A stretch of 5,469 nt of DNA from Coriobacteriia bacterium. Lineage in GTDB: Bacteria > Actinomycetota > Coriobacteriia > WRKU01 > WQUG01. Location of the stretch: NCBI GenBank assembly GCA_009779395.1, contig WREJ01000087.1, positions 1 through 5,469 on the forward strand, written 5' to 3'. Within the stretch, counting starts at the first letter, position 1; the number at the start of each line of letters is the position of its first letter. Below the pieces are notes generated by a model. It saw only the letters and a program-made list of their open reading frames with translations. It did not search any database and was not told the DNA's origin. The position numbers and the translations under genes were made by a program. Of the stretch, positions 1 through 5,346 are shown piece after piece.

Positions 1-128
1 GAACGGGTCATTTCTTTGGCGGCAGCACGCCCCAGTTCTGCTGGCTGCACGGGTGAACGAAACATAGCTCCAAATGTCCCCTCTACGACTTTGCCCAGTC
101 GGTCCTCGAATTCTCTCATCAGGTGCAT
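1..128 (-). CDS. FhaA-like protein, DUF3662 N-terminal domain (partial, 5' end only)
   Basis: This is the beginning of a gene whose remainder lies beyond the left edge. From the second ATG (119) the protein reads MREFEDRLGKVVEGTFGAMF and continues RSPVQPAELGRAAAKEMTR. That closely follows the opening of the DUF3662 domain found at the N-terminus of actinobacterial FhaA proteins: a short amphipathic start, the EG-F--xF core, then a VQPxEL-x-A---EM segment. FhaA proteins normally carry a C-terminal FHA domain that binds phosphothreonine and act with PknB-type kinases in cell-wall regulation; the FHA domain itself is not visible here. Two in-frame ATG codons are possible, at 128 (MHLMREF) and 119 (MREF), and neither has a strong ribosome binding site. 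The gene starts only 7 or 16 bases after the kinase stop, so co-transcription and translational coupling are likely. Family assignment rests on about 40 residues. Confidence 0.72.
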   Translation of the reverse strand, partial: MHLMREFEDRLGKVVEGTFGAMFRSPVQPAELGRAAAKEMTR

Positions 129-135
129 AAATGCG

Positions 136-1314
136 TCATCTGCTCCGTCGGCGTCTTGCTGCACTTAGCAGCCCAATAGTTGCACTAATTATAAAGACCC
201 CAGCCGCAACTTGAACCACCAACCACTGATTGTTACCGCGCAGTTGCAAAATACCGGGCGCAACCCAAGCAAGCAAGCAGATGGCAAGCGCGACAGCAGC
301 GATAATTTTCAGTCCTATATTCAGACCCAGTGCCAGACAGCCCGCGAGGTCAATACGCTCCTGTTCGCTGTCGTCTGTGCGTCTGCGACCACGGCGGCGG
401 AGCCTGTCCCTTTCGTGGTCAGCAGGGTCGTCGCTGGCAAGTTCTGGCACCAGGGCGCGTAGCTCTCGTTTGCCGGCGGTGGCTGCTGGACGTTCTCCCA
501 ATTCAAAGAGCAGAACGTCAGCAAAATCCTTGACGCTGTCAAAGCGTGCTTCGGGGTTGCGCGCCAGCGCGCGAGCAAAAATGCCTTCAAGCACAATGTC
601 ACCTAGGTCAAGCAGCGCGACTTCGTCTTTTTGCTGGGCGCGCAGCATGGCTTCAGCTGTTGCCTTGCGGGGCAGCTGCTCGTGGTAGGGGTACTCGTTT
701 GCGAGCAGTTCATACAAAACGGCAGCGAGTGCCCACTGGTCACTTGCTTCGCTGACCTCGTCAGCGGCAAGTTGTTCCAGCGGCATGTAACCCACCGTTC
801 CGGCAATGGCACGACCGTGCTTGCCGTGTGCGTTGCGCGACAGCTGCGCCAGACCAAAGTCTGCCAGCTTTATCTGTCCCTCGTGGTTAATCAAGATGTT
901 TGTTGGCTTGACATCCAGGTGCAGCACACCATTTTTATGAGCATAGACCAGCGCGTCACTGACCGCTTTGGTGACAGCGGCGATAATCTCGTCAGTCAGA
1001 TGTTCGCTGCCAATGTCAGCGAGGGTAATGCCACCTGTGTCTTCCATAATTAGGTAAGCGAGTTTGCGGTCCTGGTCAATCTCGAAATCAAAGAGGGACA
1101 CAATAGAGGGATGAGACAGCATCGCTGCTGTGCGTGCTTCTTCAAGCCCAGCAAGGGTGCCAGCCTTGCCTGCAGCTGCACGCAGAGGCAGTACCTTGAT
1201 GGCAACGCGCCGCGCAATGCGCTCGTCAAAGGCACGATACACCGTAGCAAAGCCTCCCGAACCCAGCTGCTCTAAGACGCGATAGCGATTAAGTATAAGT
1301 GTGTTCTCTTGCAT
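136..1314 (-). CDS. Membrane-anchored PknB-type serine/threonine protein kinase
   Basis: A 392-residue Hanks-type kinase that transfers phosphate from ATP to Ser/Thr of proteins at the inner face of the membrane. Visible motifs: glycine loop LGSGGFATVY (17-26), VAIK with the ATP-binding Lys40, an alpha-C Glu at 58/59, catalytic loop HLDVKPTN (132-139, Asp134, Lys136, Asn139), DFG (152-154), activation-segment end GTVGYMPLEQ (172-181), Asp192 and subdomain XI Arg257. A basic Arg-rich stretch (304-312) precedes two hydrophobic segments (about 327-353 and 364-385) and a short RRRRSR tail. There are no PASTA or other sensor domains, since almost nothing is left outside the membrane. The catalytic loop is HLD rather than HRD, making it a non-RD kinase, and APE is replaced by PLE. 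The start is the ATG at 1314, because the glycine loop begins 17 residues later. The open frame runs further upstream to 1695, but that part only overlaps the folate gene. The downstream neighbour is FhaA-like. The protein class is very secure; its substrates are unknown. Confidence 0.95.
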   Translation of the reverse strand: MQENTLILNRYRVLEQLGSGGFATVYRAFDERIARRVAIKVLPLRAAAGKAGTLAGLEEARTAAMLSHPSIVSLFDFEIDQDRKLAYLIMEDTGGITLADIGSEHLTDEIIAAVTKAVSDALVYAHKNGVLHLDVKPTNILINHEGQIKLADFGLAQLSRNAHGKHGRAIAGTVGYMPLEQLAADEVSEASDQWALAAVLYELLANEYPYHEQLPRKATAEAMLRAQQKDEVALLDLGDIVLEGIFARALARNPEARFDSVKDFADVLLFELGERPAATAGKRELRALVPELASDDPADHERDRLRRRGRRRTDDSEQERIDLAGCLALGLNIGLKIIAAVALAICLLAWVAPGILQLRGNNQWLVVQVAAGVFIISATIGLLSAARRRRSR

Positions 1315-1321
1315 GGATTGT

Positions 1322-1327
1322 AGTATA
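1322..1327 (-). promoter_or_regulatory. -10 box of a probable leaderless promoter for the kinase
   Basis: On the minus strand TATACT (5 of 6 to TATAAT) ends 7 bases before the kinase ATG, so the expected transcription start falls on or next to the A of the start codon at 1314. The bases between are ACAATCC, with no purine-rich Shine-Dalgarno sequence, which agrees with a leaderless mRNA. I see no good -35 box at 16 to 18 bases; the nearest (TGGACT, 1348-1353) is 20 bases away. Promoter assignment is inferred from sequence only. Confidence 0.5.
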
Positions 1328-1366
1328 GCTGAAGTGGCGAAGCGAGGAGTCCAGACCAGTAACTGC

Positions 1367-2017
1367 TTAGGCGGGTGGAACGATGATTTGCCTTGGCGTC
1401 GCAACATAATCCATTCGGATATCATGGTCACCAGTGGGTATCTCGTCAAAAAGTGTCTCGTCAAAGCTAATGCCAACGAGGATAGGACGCTGTGCTGCTG
1501 TGTGTGCTGTTTGCTGCAGTGGCAGCAGAAACTGATCGTAGAAACCCTTGCCGTAACCCAAGCGATTGCCGCGTCGGTCAAAAGCAACACCGGGCACCAG
1601 TATGACGGCAATGTCGAAAAGCTGTGCCAAAGGCAGGTCTGCCGAAGGTTCCAGAATGCCAAAACTGCCGGGAAGCAAATCATCAAGTACCGCAAAGTGC
1701 AGCGCGAGTTTGCTCTTGCCGCAAATCCGAGGAAATGCCAGACGAGGACGCGAACGCCCCGCCTGTTCTAGCAGATCTAAAAAGCCATTGGGATTCGCCT
1801 CGCCTTTTGTGGGGGCATAGCTCGCAAAGATGGGCGGTGCTGGTTCGCCTTGCTCCGCGTCTGCTGCGCTAAGTACTTTTTGCACGCAGGGGACACTCAG
1901 CAGTTGTTCGCCAATTGCAGACGTCGACTTCATAATGAAGTCGACGTCTAATCTGAGCTCTTGGCGTTTATCAAGCGCAAGGGCGCGTAGCTGTTGTTTT
2001 GCCTGTGCTAGCTCCAC
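1367..2017 (-). CDS. 5-formyltetrahydrofolate cyclo-ligase (methenyl-THF synthetase)
   Basis: Cytosolic folate enzyme of the family of E. coli YgfA and human MTHFS: 5-formyl-THF + ATP gives 5,10-methenyl-THF + ADP + phosphate (EC 6.3.3.2), recovering the stored formyl folate. With the GTG start at 2017 it has 216 residues, slightly longer than the usual 180 to 200. Visible signatures: N-terminal AKQQLRALALDKRQEL (6-21), matching the K--LR----RR-AL helix that contacts ATP; LAFPRICGKS (93-102); GILEPSA (120-126); the hallmark VPGVAFDRRGNRLGYGKGFYD (141-161); and C-terminal IPTGDHDIRMDYVAT (193-207). The GTG is chosen because the family homology begins a few residues after it; the open frame continues to 2170 but that stretch only overlaps the previous gene. 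No clear Shine-Dalgarno sequence precedes the GTG, which lies 19 bases behind the upstream stop, so translation may depend on coupling. Oddity: residues 22-33 come from a perfect 31-bp palindrome. Confidence 0.93.
   Translation of the reverse strand: MELAQAKQQLRALALDKRQELRLDVDFIMKSTSAIGEQLLSVPCVQKVLSAADAEQGEPAPPIFASYAPTKGEANPNGFLDLLEQAGRSRPRLAFPRICGKSKLALHFAVLDDLLPGSFGILEPSADLPLAQLFDIAVILVPGVAFDRRGNRLGYGKGFYDQFLLPLQQTAHTAAQRPILVGISFDETLFDEIPTGDHDIRMDYVATPRQIIVPPA
1919..1949. repeat. Perfect 31-bp palindrome inside the folate gene
   Basis: The left arm AGACGTCGACTTCAT (1919-1933) is followed by a single A (1934) and its exact reverse complement ATGAAGTCGACGTCT (1935-1949). The flanking bases no longer pair. 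It lies wholly in coding sequence. In the gene's frame it reads DVDFIMKSTS on the minus strand, and the equivalent frame on the plus strand also reads DVDFIMKSTS, because the central base changes only ATT to ATA, both Ile. It may be a dispersed coding palindrome, a strong mRNA hairpin or a protein binding site. Only the symmetry is certain. Confidence 0.9.
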
Positions 2018-2036
2018 TGCTCTGTCGCTTGATGTT

Positions 2037-3284
2037 CTAATTGGGTTCCAGTTCCAGTAAGATTTCCTCGCTGTCATCCATTTCAAAGAAATCCTCAAGA
2101 TAGATGGCATCACCATCGAGGTCAAGGCTTTCGAGGAACTCTTCGTCGAGGACAAAGGTGTTCTCGTCAAAGAGGAACTCTTCGCCCAGTGCTCCCTGTT
2201 CTTCCATCATCCGTTCTTGTTCACGCACGTCTTGGACGCGGCGAATATGTGATGCCGGATAGGCAAAGATACAAAATGCCAGAACAAAGACCATCATGGC
2301 AGCAGCAGCTGCTTTTTTGGCGCACATTTTTTCACCAGCGTCATTAGCTGCCACAACAACATTAACGCGCCAGACAGCAAAGAGTGCCGCAATGACCAGC
2401 GCGAAACACAGGGGCAAGAAAACAAGGGTCGTCAAATTGTTCAAAAATGCCCAGTAATCCTGCATAAAGCTTGCCAGAGTGTGCTCGCCAAATGACCCAG
2501 GACCCAGTGCCTTGTCGTACAGCAAAAACAGCAGGGTTGCCAGCACGTAAACAAGCAGCGAATGTCCCAGTGCAATCACAAATGCCAGCGCGTAGCGCAT
2601 CTGCGACAGGGGACGGTCAAAGACGGGCGTGTTGTTCAAATACTCGATTGCACGCAGCACCGTATGACGAATAGTAGCCAAAATCAGGGGGAGCACGACC
2701 AGGATAAACTGCACAACAACCAGTGCATAGTGTATTGTTGACAGAAAGTCGAGACGACCCTCCGAGGTGGCTTCTGCAAGTTCTGGGTTACTAAAGATTT
2801 CGGCGATGTGGCCCGATATGCCAATGATTCCAACATACACCGCCAGAGAGACAATCAACCACAGAACAAACCAAAAGGCACTGTGGGGCAGAATCCAGCG
2901 GATTGCGCGACAGGCATTGCGCAGCCACTTCAGCACGAGGCTCTCTTCTGTTGCGGCGGCGATAATGACAGCTTCTGTAGTATCATCAGTGGTAGCATCT
3001 GCTGTGTCTGCATCTGCAGTGTCATCAGCGTCATCAGTGTCAGCATCTGCTGTGTCTGCGTCTACAGCATCTGCTGTGTCGTCGCAAGCATCCTCAGTTA
3101 TGTCATCGGTTTTGGCAGGCTCGTCGTCAGCGCTGTCGCTGCTGTCGTTCTGGTCGCCCTCCTCCTCTGCACCAATTTCTGCGGTAAAGACGCCTTTATC
3201 TGTGCTGTCTTTGTCCTCGGCGGTAGTTTCCTCTACGCTGTCTGTTGCTTTTTCGTCGATTGTTTCGCTGTCGTTGTTTTTCAT
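2037..3284 (-). CDS. Acidic multi-pass membrane protein of unknown function
   Basis: I do not recognise a family. The 415-residue product has three parts. Residues 1-105 are hydrophilic and very acidic, Asp/Glu/Thr/Ala-rich, with a degenerate repeat of ADADT/DDADDTAD type (about 69-102). Residues 115-345 hold about five membrane segments (roughly 133-157, 184-205, 230-255, 282-306, 325-343) separated by loops with basic residues, for example RHTVLRAIEY (206-215) and MCAKKAAA (320-327). Residues 346-415 are again strongly acidic with many Glu, Asp, Phe and Leu (EEFLESLDLDGD, 381-392). The ATG at 3284 is chosen over the upstream TTG at 3329 because AAAAGGA stands five bases before it. It sits 75 bases after the HAD gene and 19 before the folate gene on the same strand, so shared transcription is plausible. 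The low-complexity ends suggest charge-mediated contacts rather than catalysis; a permease-like or scaffold role cannot be told apart. Confidence 0.88.
   Translation of the reverse strand: MKNNDSETIDEKATDSVEETTAEDKDSTDKGVFTAEIGAEEEGDQNDSSDSADDEPAKTDDITEDACDDTADAVDADTADADTDDADDTADADTADATTDDTTEAVIIAAATEESLVLKWLRNACRAIRWILPHSAFWFVLWLIVSLAVYVGIIGISGHIAEIFSNPELAEATSEGRLDFLSTIHYALVVVQFILVVLPLILATIRHTVLRAIEYLNNTPVFDRPLSQMRYALAFVIALGHSLLVYVLATLLFLLYDKALGPGSFGEHTLASFMQDYWAFLNNLTTLVFLPLCFALVIAALFAVWRVNVVVAANDAGEKMCAKKAAAAAMMVFVLAFCIFAYPASHIRRVQDVREQERMMEEQGALGEEFLFDENTFVLDEEFLESLDLDGDAIYLEDFFEMDDSEEILLELEPN
2994..3080. repeat. Short imperfect direct repeats encoding an Asp/Ala/Thr tract
   Basis: The 18-mer AGCATCTGCTGTGTCTGC occurs exactly at 2994-3011 and 3042-3059, and its first 15 bases recur at 3066-3080. 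Between them are further variants of GTCATCAG and GCATCTGC. On the minus strand these encode the ADADTADA-type tract of the acidic membrane protein. All spacings between copies are multiples of three (48 and 24), so copy-number changes would keep the frame. Such tracts often vary between strains by slippage or recombination. Confidence 0.85.
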
Positions 3285-3289
3285 GGTTG

Positions 3290-3296
3290 TCCTTTT
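3290..3296 (-). promoter_or_regulatory. Ribosome binding site of the acidic membrane protein
   Basis: On the minus strand AAAAGGA stands five bases (CAACC) before the ATG at 3284. It decides between this ATG and the in-frame TTG at 3329, which has no comparable site. Confidence 0.7.
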
Positions 3297-3359
3297 CACC
3301 TCTGCATTCGTGGTTTCTGTCAAGGTCAAGGCGCAGGCACTATCGCTGCGGTCTGCTGT

Positions 3360-4295
3360 TTATTTGGCTGTCAGTATAGCACGCGTCAGCTGCGCCCAGC
3401 CGTCTCCCTGTGCACCCTGGGTAAGATAGGCGTTTTCAGTGGTGGACAGACGACGTTGCATGTCGGGTGCCCGCAGAGCGTTTTGCACCATGACAACTGC
3501 TGCTACTTCTGGCGCGCACTCAAGGTCTGCCATGCCGTCACCTACCATCACTGCCTGCTGTTTTGTTAGTCCGCGCCGCGCGAGGTCCTCGCGAATGGCA
3601 CGACCTTTGGTGGCACCGGTGGGGGTCAGGTGGTAGGCACGAATGGGCTCGTTGCTGTCGCTTAGCGTGTGCGCGCTGGGGGCAATAACGCCGTTTTCGA
3701 CCAGCGTCAAAGGGGGAGCCGTATCAGGCAAAGTATCTGCCAGCAGCTGATTCGCCCGTGTTGCGTCAACACGTCCTCGCAAGACGTTTGTTGCCTGTCT
3801 GTTAACGTTCCAGGGCCAGTGGTACTCGATTTGCCCGGGAAAAGCATCAAACAGCAGGTCCATCGCTCCGCTGTCATTTATCAGGTCAAGTGGCGTGATG
3901 TCATCTGTTACTAAAATCTGTGTGGCAGCGTCCCAGTCGGGCGTGTCATAGACGTTTTCGCGCACACCCTGCACGCTGTGCCAGTATGATCTAACTGCAC
4001 CAGCCTCGCCAATAAAGTCATCCCAGCCAAACAGCCGCGAAATCTCGATCAGCTGGGTTACGCTGCGTCCCGTACAGGGCACAATCAGCAGCTCGTCACG
4101 GCACAAGTTTGCCTCGACAATCGCAAGCGCAGTATTAGCACTGGGACGATTATCACCGTCAACCAGCAGACAACCCCGCTTGCCTAGCACTGTTCCGTCA
4201 ATGTCGGTGTACAGTATTTTTGTGTCGCACAGCACGTCCAGCAATCCACCATCGCCCGGTGTTGAACCTTCCAGCTCTGTCTGAAAGCATTTCAT
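3360..4295 (-). CDS. HAD-superfamily phosphatase (Cof/sucrose-phosphatase-like)
   Basis: A 311-residue cytosolic hydrolase of the haloacid dehalogenase superfamily, which removes phosphate from small molecules through a phospho-aspartate intermediate. Motif I is YTDIDGT, with nucleophile Asp31 and acid/base Asp33. Motif II is the Thr75 of CTGRS. Motif III is Lys230 in PTGATKGRAI. Motif IV is GDGMADLE (252-259). The long insert between motifs II and III (about 90-220) fits a C2-type cap as in Cof, mannosyl-3-phosphoglycerate and sucrose phosphatases; the substrate cannot be read from this. The 30 residues before the nucleophile are unusually long, since most relatives begin about 5 to 10 residues before it. 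The ATG at 4295 nevertheless has a good GAGGGAG site (4303-4309) seven bases upstream, so I keep it; a GTG coding Val21 is the alternative. It is divergent from the zinc peptidase and probably the first gene of the minus-strand series. Confidence 0.9.
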   Translation of the reverse strand: MKCFQTELEGSTPGDGGLLDVLCDTKILYTDIDGTVLGKRGCLLVDGDNRPSANTALAIVEANLCRDELLIVPCTGRSVTQLIEISRLFGWDDFIGEAGAVRSYWHSVQGVRENVYDTPDWDAATQILVTDDITPLDLINDSGAMDLLFDAFPGQIEYHWPWNVNRQATNVLRGRVDATRANQLLADTLPDTAPPLTLVENGVIAPSAHTLSDSNEPIRAYHLTPTGATKGRAIREDLARRGLTKQQAVMVGDGMADLECAPEVAAVVMVQNALRAPDMQRRLSTTENAYLTQGAQGDGWAQLTRAILTAK

Positions 4296-4302
4296 GGTCA
4301 GA

Positions 4303-4309
4303 CTCCCTC
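4303..4309 (-). promoter_or_regulatory. Ribosome binding site of the HAD phosphatase
   Basis: GAGGGAG on the minus strand, seven bases before the ATG at 4295. It supports the longer N-terminus of the phosphatase. Confidence 0.65.
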
Positions 4310-4329
4310 TGCAAACTTCTTTGCAAACT
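4310..4329. repeat. Pair of TGCAAACT direct repeats upstream of the HAD gene
   Basis: TGCAAACT occurs at 4310-4317 and 4322-4329, twelve bases start to start, just upstream of the phosphatase ribosome binding site. The spacing, near one helical turn, would suit a regulator binding two half-sites, but it may be chance. Confidence 0.45.
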
Positions 4330-4389
4330 ATTCATCGTGCCTACATTGTTGCCTCATCGCTGCTGCCTAATGGCTTTCGCTTGTCAACA

Positions 4390-4395
4390 ATTATA
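4390..4395 (-). promoter_or_regulatory. Candidate -10 box for the HAD phosphatase
   Basis: A perfect TATAAT on the minus strand within the 183-base divergent intergenic region. It would start a transcript near 4383 with a leader of about 85 to 90 bases. No convincing -35 lies at 16 to 18 bases, so confidence is limited. Confidence 0.35.
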
Positions 4396-4416
4396 GCGAT
4401 ACTTGCCGTCCTCGCG

Positions 4417-4422
4417 TATTAT
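4417..4422 (+). promoter_or_regulatory. Candidate -10 box for the zinc peptidase
   Basis: TATTAT (5 of 6 to consensus) on the plus strand would give a leader of about 50 bases before the ATG at 4479. No good -35 is seen. It sits about 25 bases from the opposing TATAAT, so the two divergent promoters, if both are real, would overlap. Confidence 0.3.
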
Positions 4423-4465
4423 GGAAAGGGTGTAATGCAAAACAGCAGGCAGAAAATCTGCACAC

Positions 4466-4472
4466 GAAAGGG
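4466..4472 (+). promoter_or_regulatory. Ribosome binding site of the zinc peptidase
   Basis: GAAAGGG lies six bases before the ATG at 4479 and supports that start over other in-frame options. Confidence 0.7.
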
Positions 4473-4478
4473 TTTTCG

Positions 4479-5219
4479 ATGTTATTTGATCCAATGTGGA
4501 TTGCCATTATGGGTGTTTCTTTGGTGCTGGGTGGTATCACGCAGTTCTACATTAAGAGCACCTTTAAAAAGTACAGCAAAAAGCAACTCACCCGTCCGGC
4601 AAGTGGCGTTCAGGTCGCCGAGCGCACCTTGCGTCAAAGCAATTTGCCGCTTGCACAGGGCTCTGTCGTGGGAAGTGGCAATGCCTTTGGCAAGCGTCCG
4701 GTAAACATTGTTCGCTCGACCCATGGCAAGTTGTCAGACCACTTTGACCCGCGCACCAATACCGTCGCGCTGTCTGAAGTTGTCTACGACAAAAGCAATG
4801 TTGCTGCCGCCGCTGTTGCCGCCCACGAAGTAGGGCACGCTGTCCAAACAGCTCAGGCTTATCTGCCGGGCAGAATCCGCAGCGCACTGGTACCAGTAGC
4901 AAGTATTGGCTCGCAACTGTCTATCTTTTTGATTATTGGCGGCATCATCATTGGTGCAGGAACAATGATTGGTGCCAACCTGGTATGGCTGGGCATCGCG
5001 CTGTTTGCCGCTGCCGTTCTGTTCCAGATTGTCACCCTGCCCGTCGAATTTGACGCCAGCAGACGTGCCATGGTGTTACTGCGCGAGTCAGGAACTTTAA
5101 CAGCAGCAGAGCTACCAGCGGCGCGCAAGGTACTGACAGCAGCAGCGCTGACTTATGTGGCTGCGGCTTTGATTGCGGTGTTGCAGTTGATGTACTGGAT
5201 AGGGCTTGCGCGCGATTAA
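4479..5219 (+). CDS. yugP: YugP-type membrane zinc metallopeptidase (Zn_peptidase_2 family)
   Basis: A 246-residue integral membrane protein of the neutral zinc metallopeptidase family typified by B. subtilis YugP (PF04298). It carries the zinc motif HEVGH (116-120, with catalytic Glu117) in the family context AAHEVGHAVQTAQAY, and a second conserved element LPVEFDASRRA (187-197) whose Glu190 is the likely third ligand. Other family features are the N-terminal FDP start, a first membrane segment at about 7-23, the KSTFKKYSK stretch (26-34), LSDHFDPRTNTVALSE (85-100), and hydrophobic segments at about 140-162, 165-187 and 221-242. Homologues are usually about 225 to 230 residues, so this one is slightly long, with the extra residues around 55-80. 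Peptidase activity is predicted from the motif; physiological substrates of the family are largely unknown. It is transcribed divergently from the phosphatase, and an inverted-repeat element follows its stop directly. The symbol is by family resemblance only. Confidence 0.94.
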   Translation: MLFDPMWIAIMGVSLVLGGITQFYIKSTFKKYSKKQLTRPASGVQVAERTLRQSNLPLAQGSVVGSGNAFGKRPVNIVRSTHGKLSDHFDPRTNTVALSEVVYDKSNVAAAAVAAHEVGHAVQTAQAYLPGRIRSALVPVASIGSQLSIFLIIGGIIIGAGTMIGANLVWLGIALFAAAVLFQIVTLPVEFDASRRAMVLLRESGTLTAAELPAARKVLTAAALTYVAAALIAVLQLMYWIGLARD

Positions 5220-5346
5220 TCAGAGCACACCAGATGGCCAGACTCGGTGTCGTTTAAAAAATCAAAAATACACGAGTAGGTTACTACGCTTAGCATTTTT
5301 GATTTTTCAAGCCTCCTGGATTCTGACCATCTGGATGCACTCTGAT
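5219..5346. repeat. 128-bp imperfect inverted repeat (MITE-like or hairpin element)
   Basis: The ends are perfect inverted repeats: ATCAGAG (5219-5225) and CTCTGAT (5340-5346). Inside these, CCAGATGG (5230-5237) pairs with CCATCTGG (5327-5334) and CAGA (5239-5242) with TCTG (5322-5325). After a weaker stretch, AAAAATCAAAAAT (5257-5269) pairs exactly with ATTTTTGATTTTT (5295-5307). The central 25 bases can form a smaller hairpin around TAG/CTA. The arms match over most of about 50 positions with one single-base gap. It begins in the last base of the peptidase stop codon. It contains no gene. No obvious target-site duplication is visible. It may also end transcription. Confidence 0.8.

Noticed and set aside
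1315..1695. Upstream extension of the kinase reading frame (127 residues)
   Set aside because: It overlaps the well-supported folate gene on the same strand and has no kinase-family homology; the kinase domain begins just after the ATG at 1314.
2018..2170. Upstream extension of the cyclo-ligase frame
   Set aside because: It lies inside the 3' end of the acidic membrane protein gene and shows low-complexity sequence unlike the family N-terminus.
2994..3080. CRISPR-like array
   Set aside because: The repeated 15 to 18-mers are in frame, unevenly spaced and encode a low-complexity protein tract; the spacers are not unique sequences.
3285..3329. TTG start 15 codons upstream for the membrane protein
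   Set aside because: No ribosome binding site precedes it, while the ATG at 3284 has AAAAGGA at ideal distance.
3318..3329. Tandem TTGACC/TTGACA on the minus strand as a -35 element
   Set aside because: No acceptable -10 sequence is found 16 to 18 bases downstream (GGTGAA there).
2767..3569. Two long plus-strand open frames opposite the membrane protein (220 and 253 residues)
   Set aside because: They are Ser/Ala- or Cys/Val-rich mirror images of the Asp/Ala/Thr repeats and GC-biased codons, have no recognisable domains, and conflict with two clear minus-strand genes.
4294..4704. Plus-strand open frame of 136 residues overlapping the peptidase start
   Set aside because: It runs out of frame through the peptidase gene, and most of its length is either intergenic or a shadow.
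5257..5307. Simple intrinsic terminator
   Set aside because: The exact A/T arms are not GC-rich and the T-runs are interrupted; the symmetry extends to 128 bp, so I list it as a repeat that may also terminate transcription.
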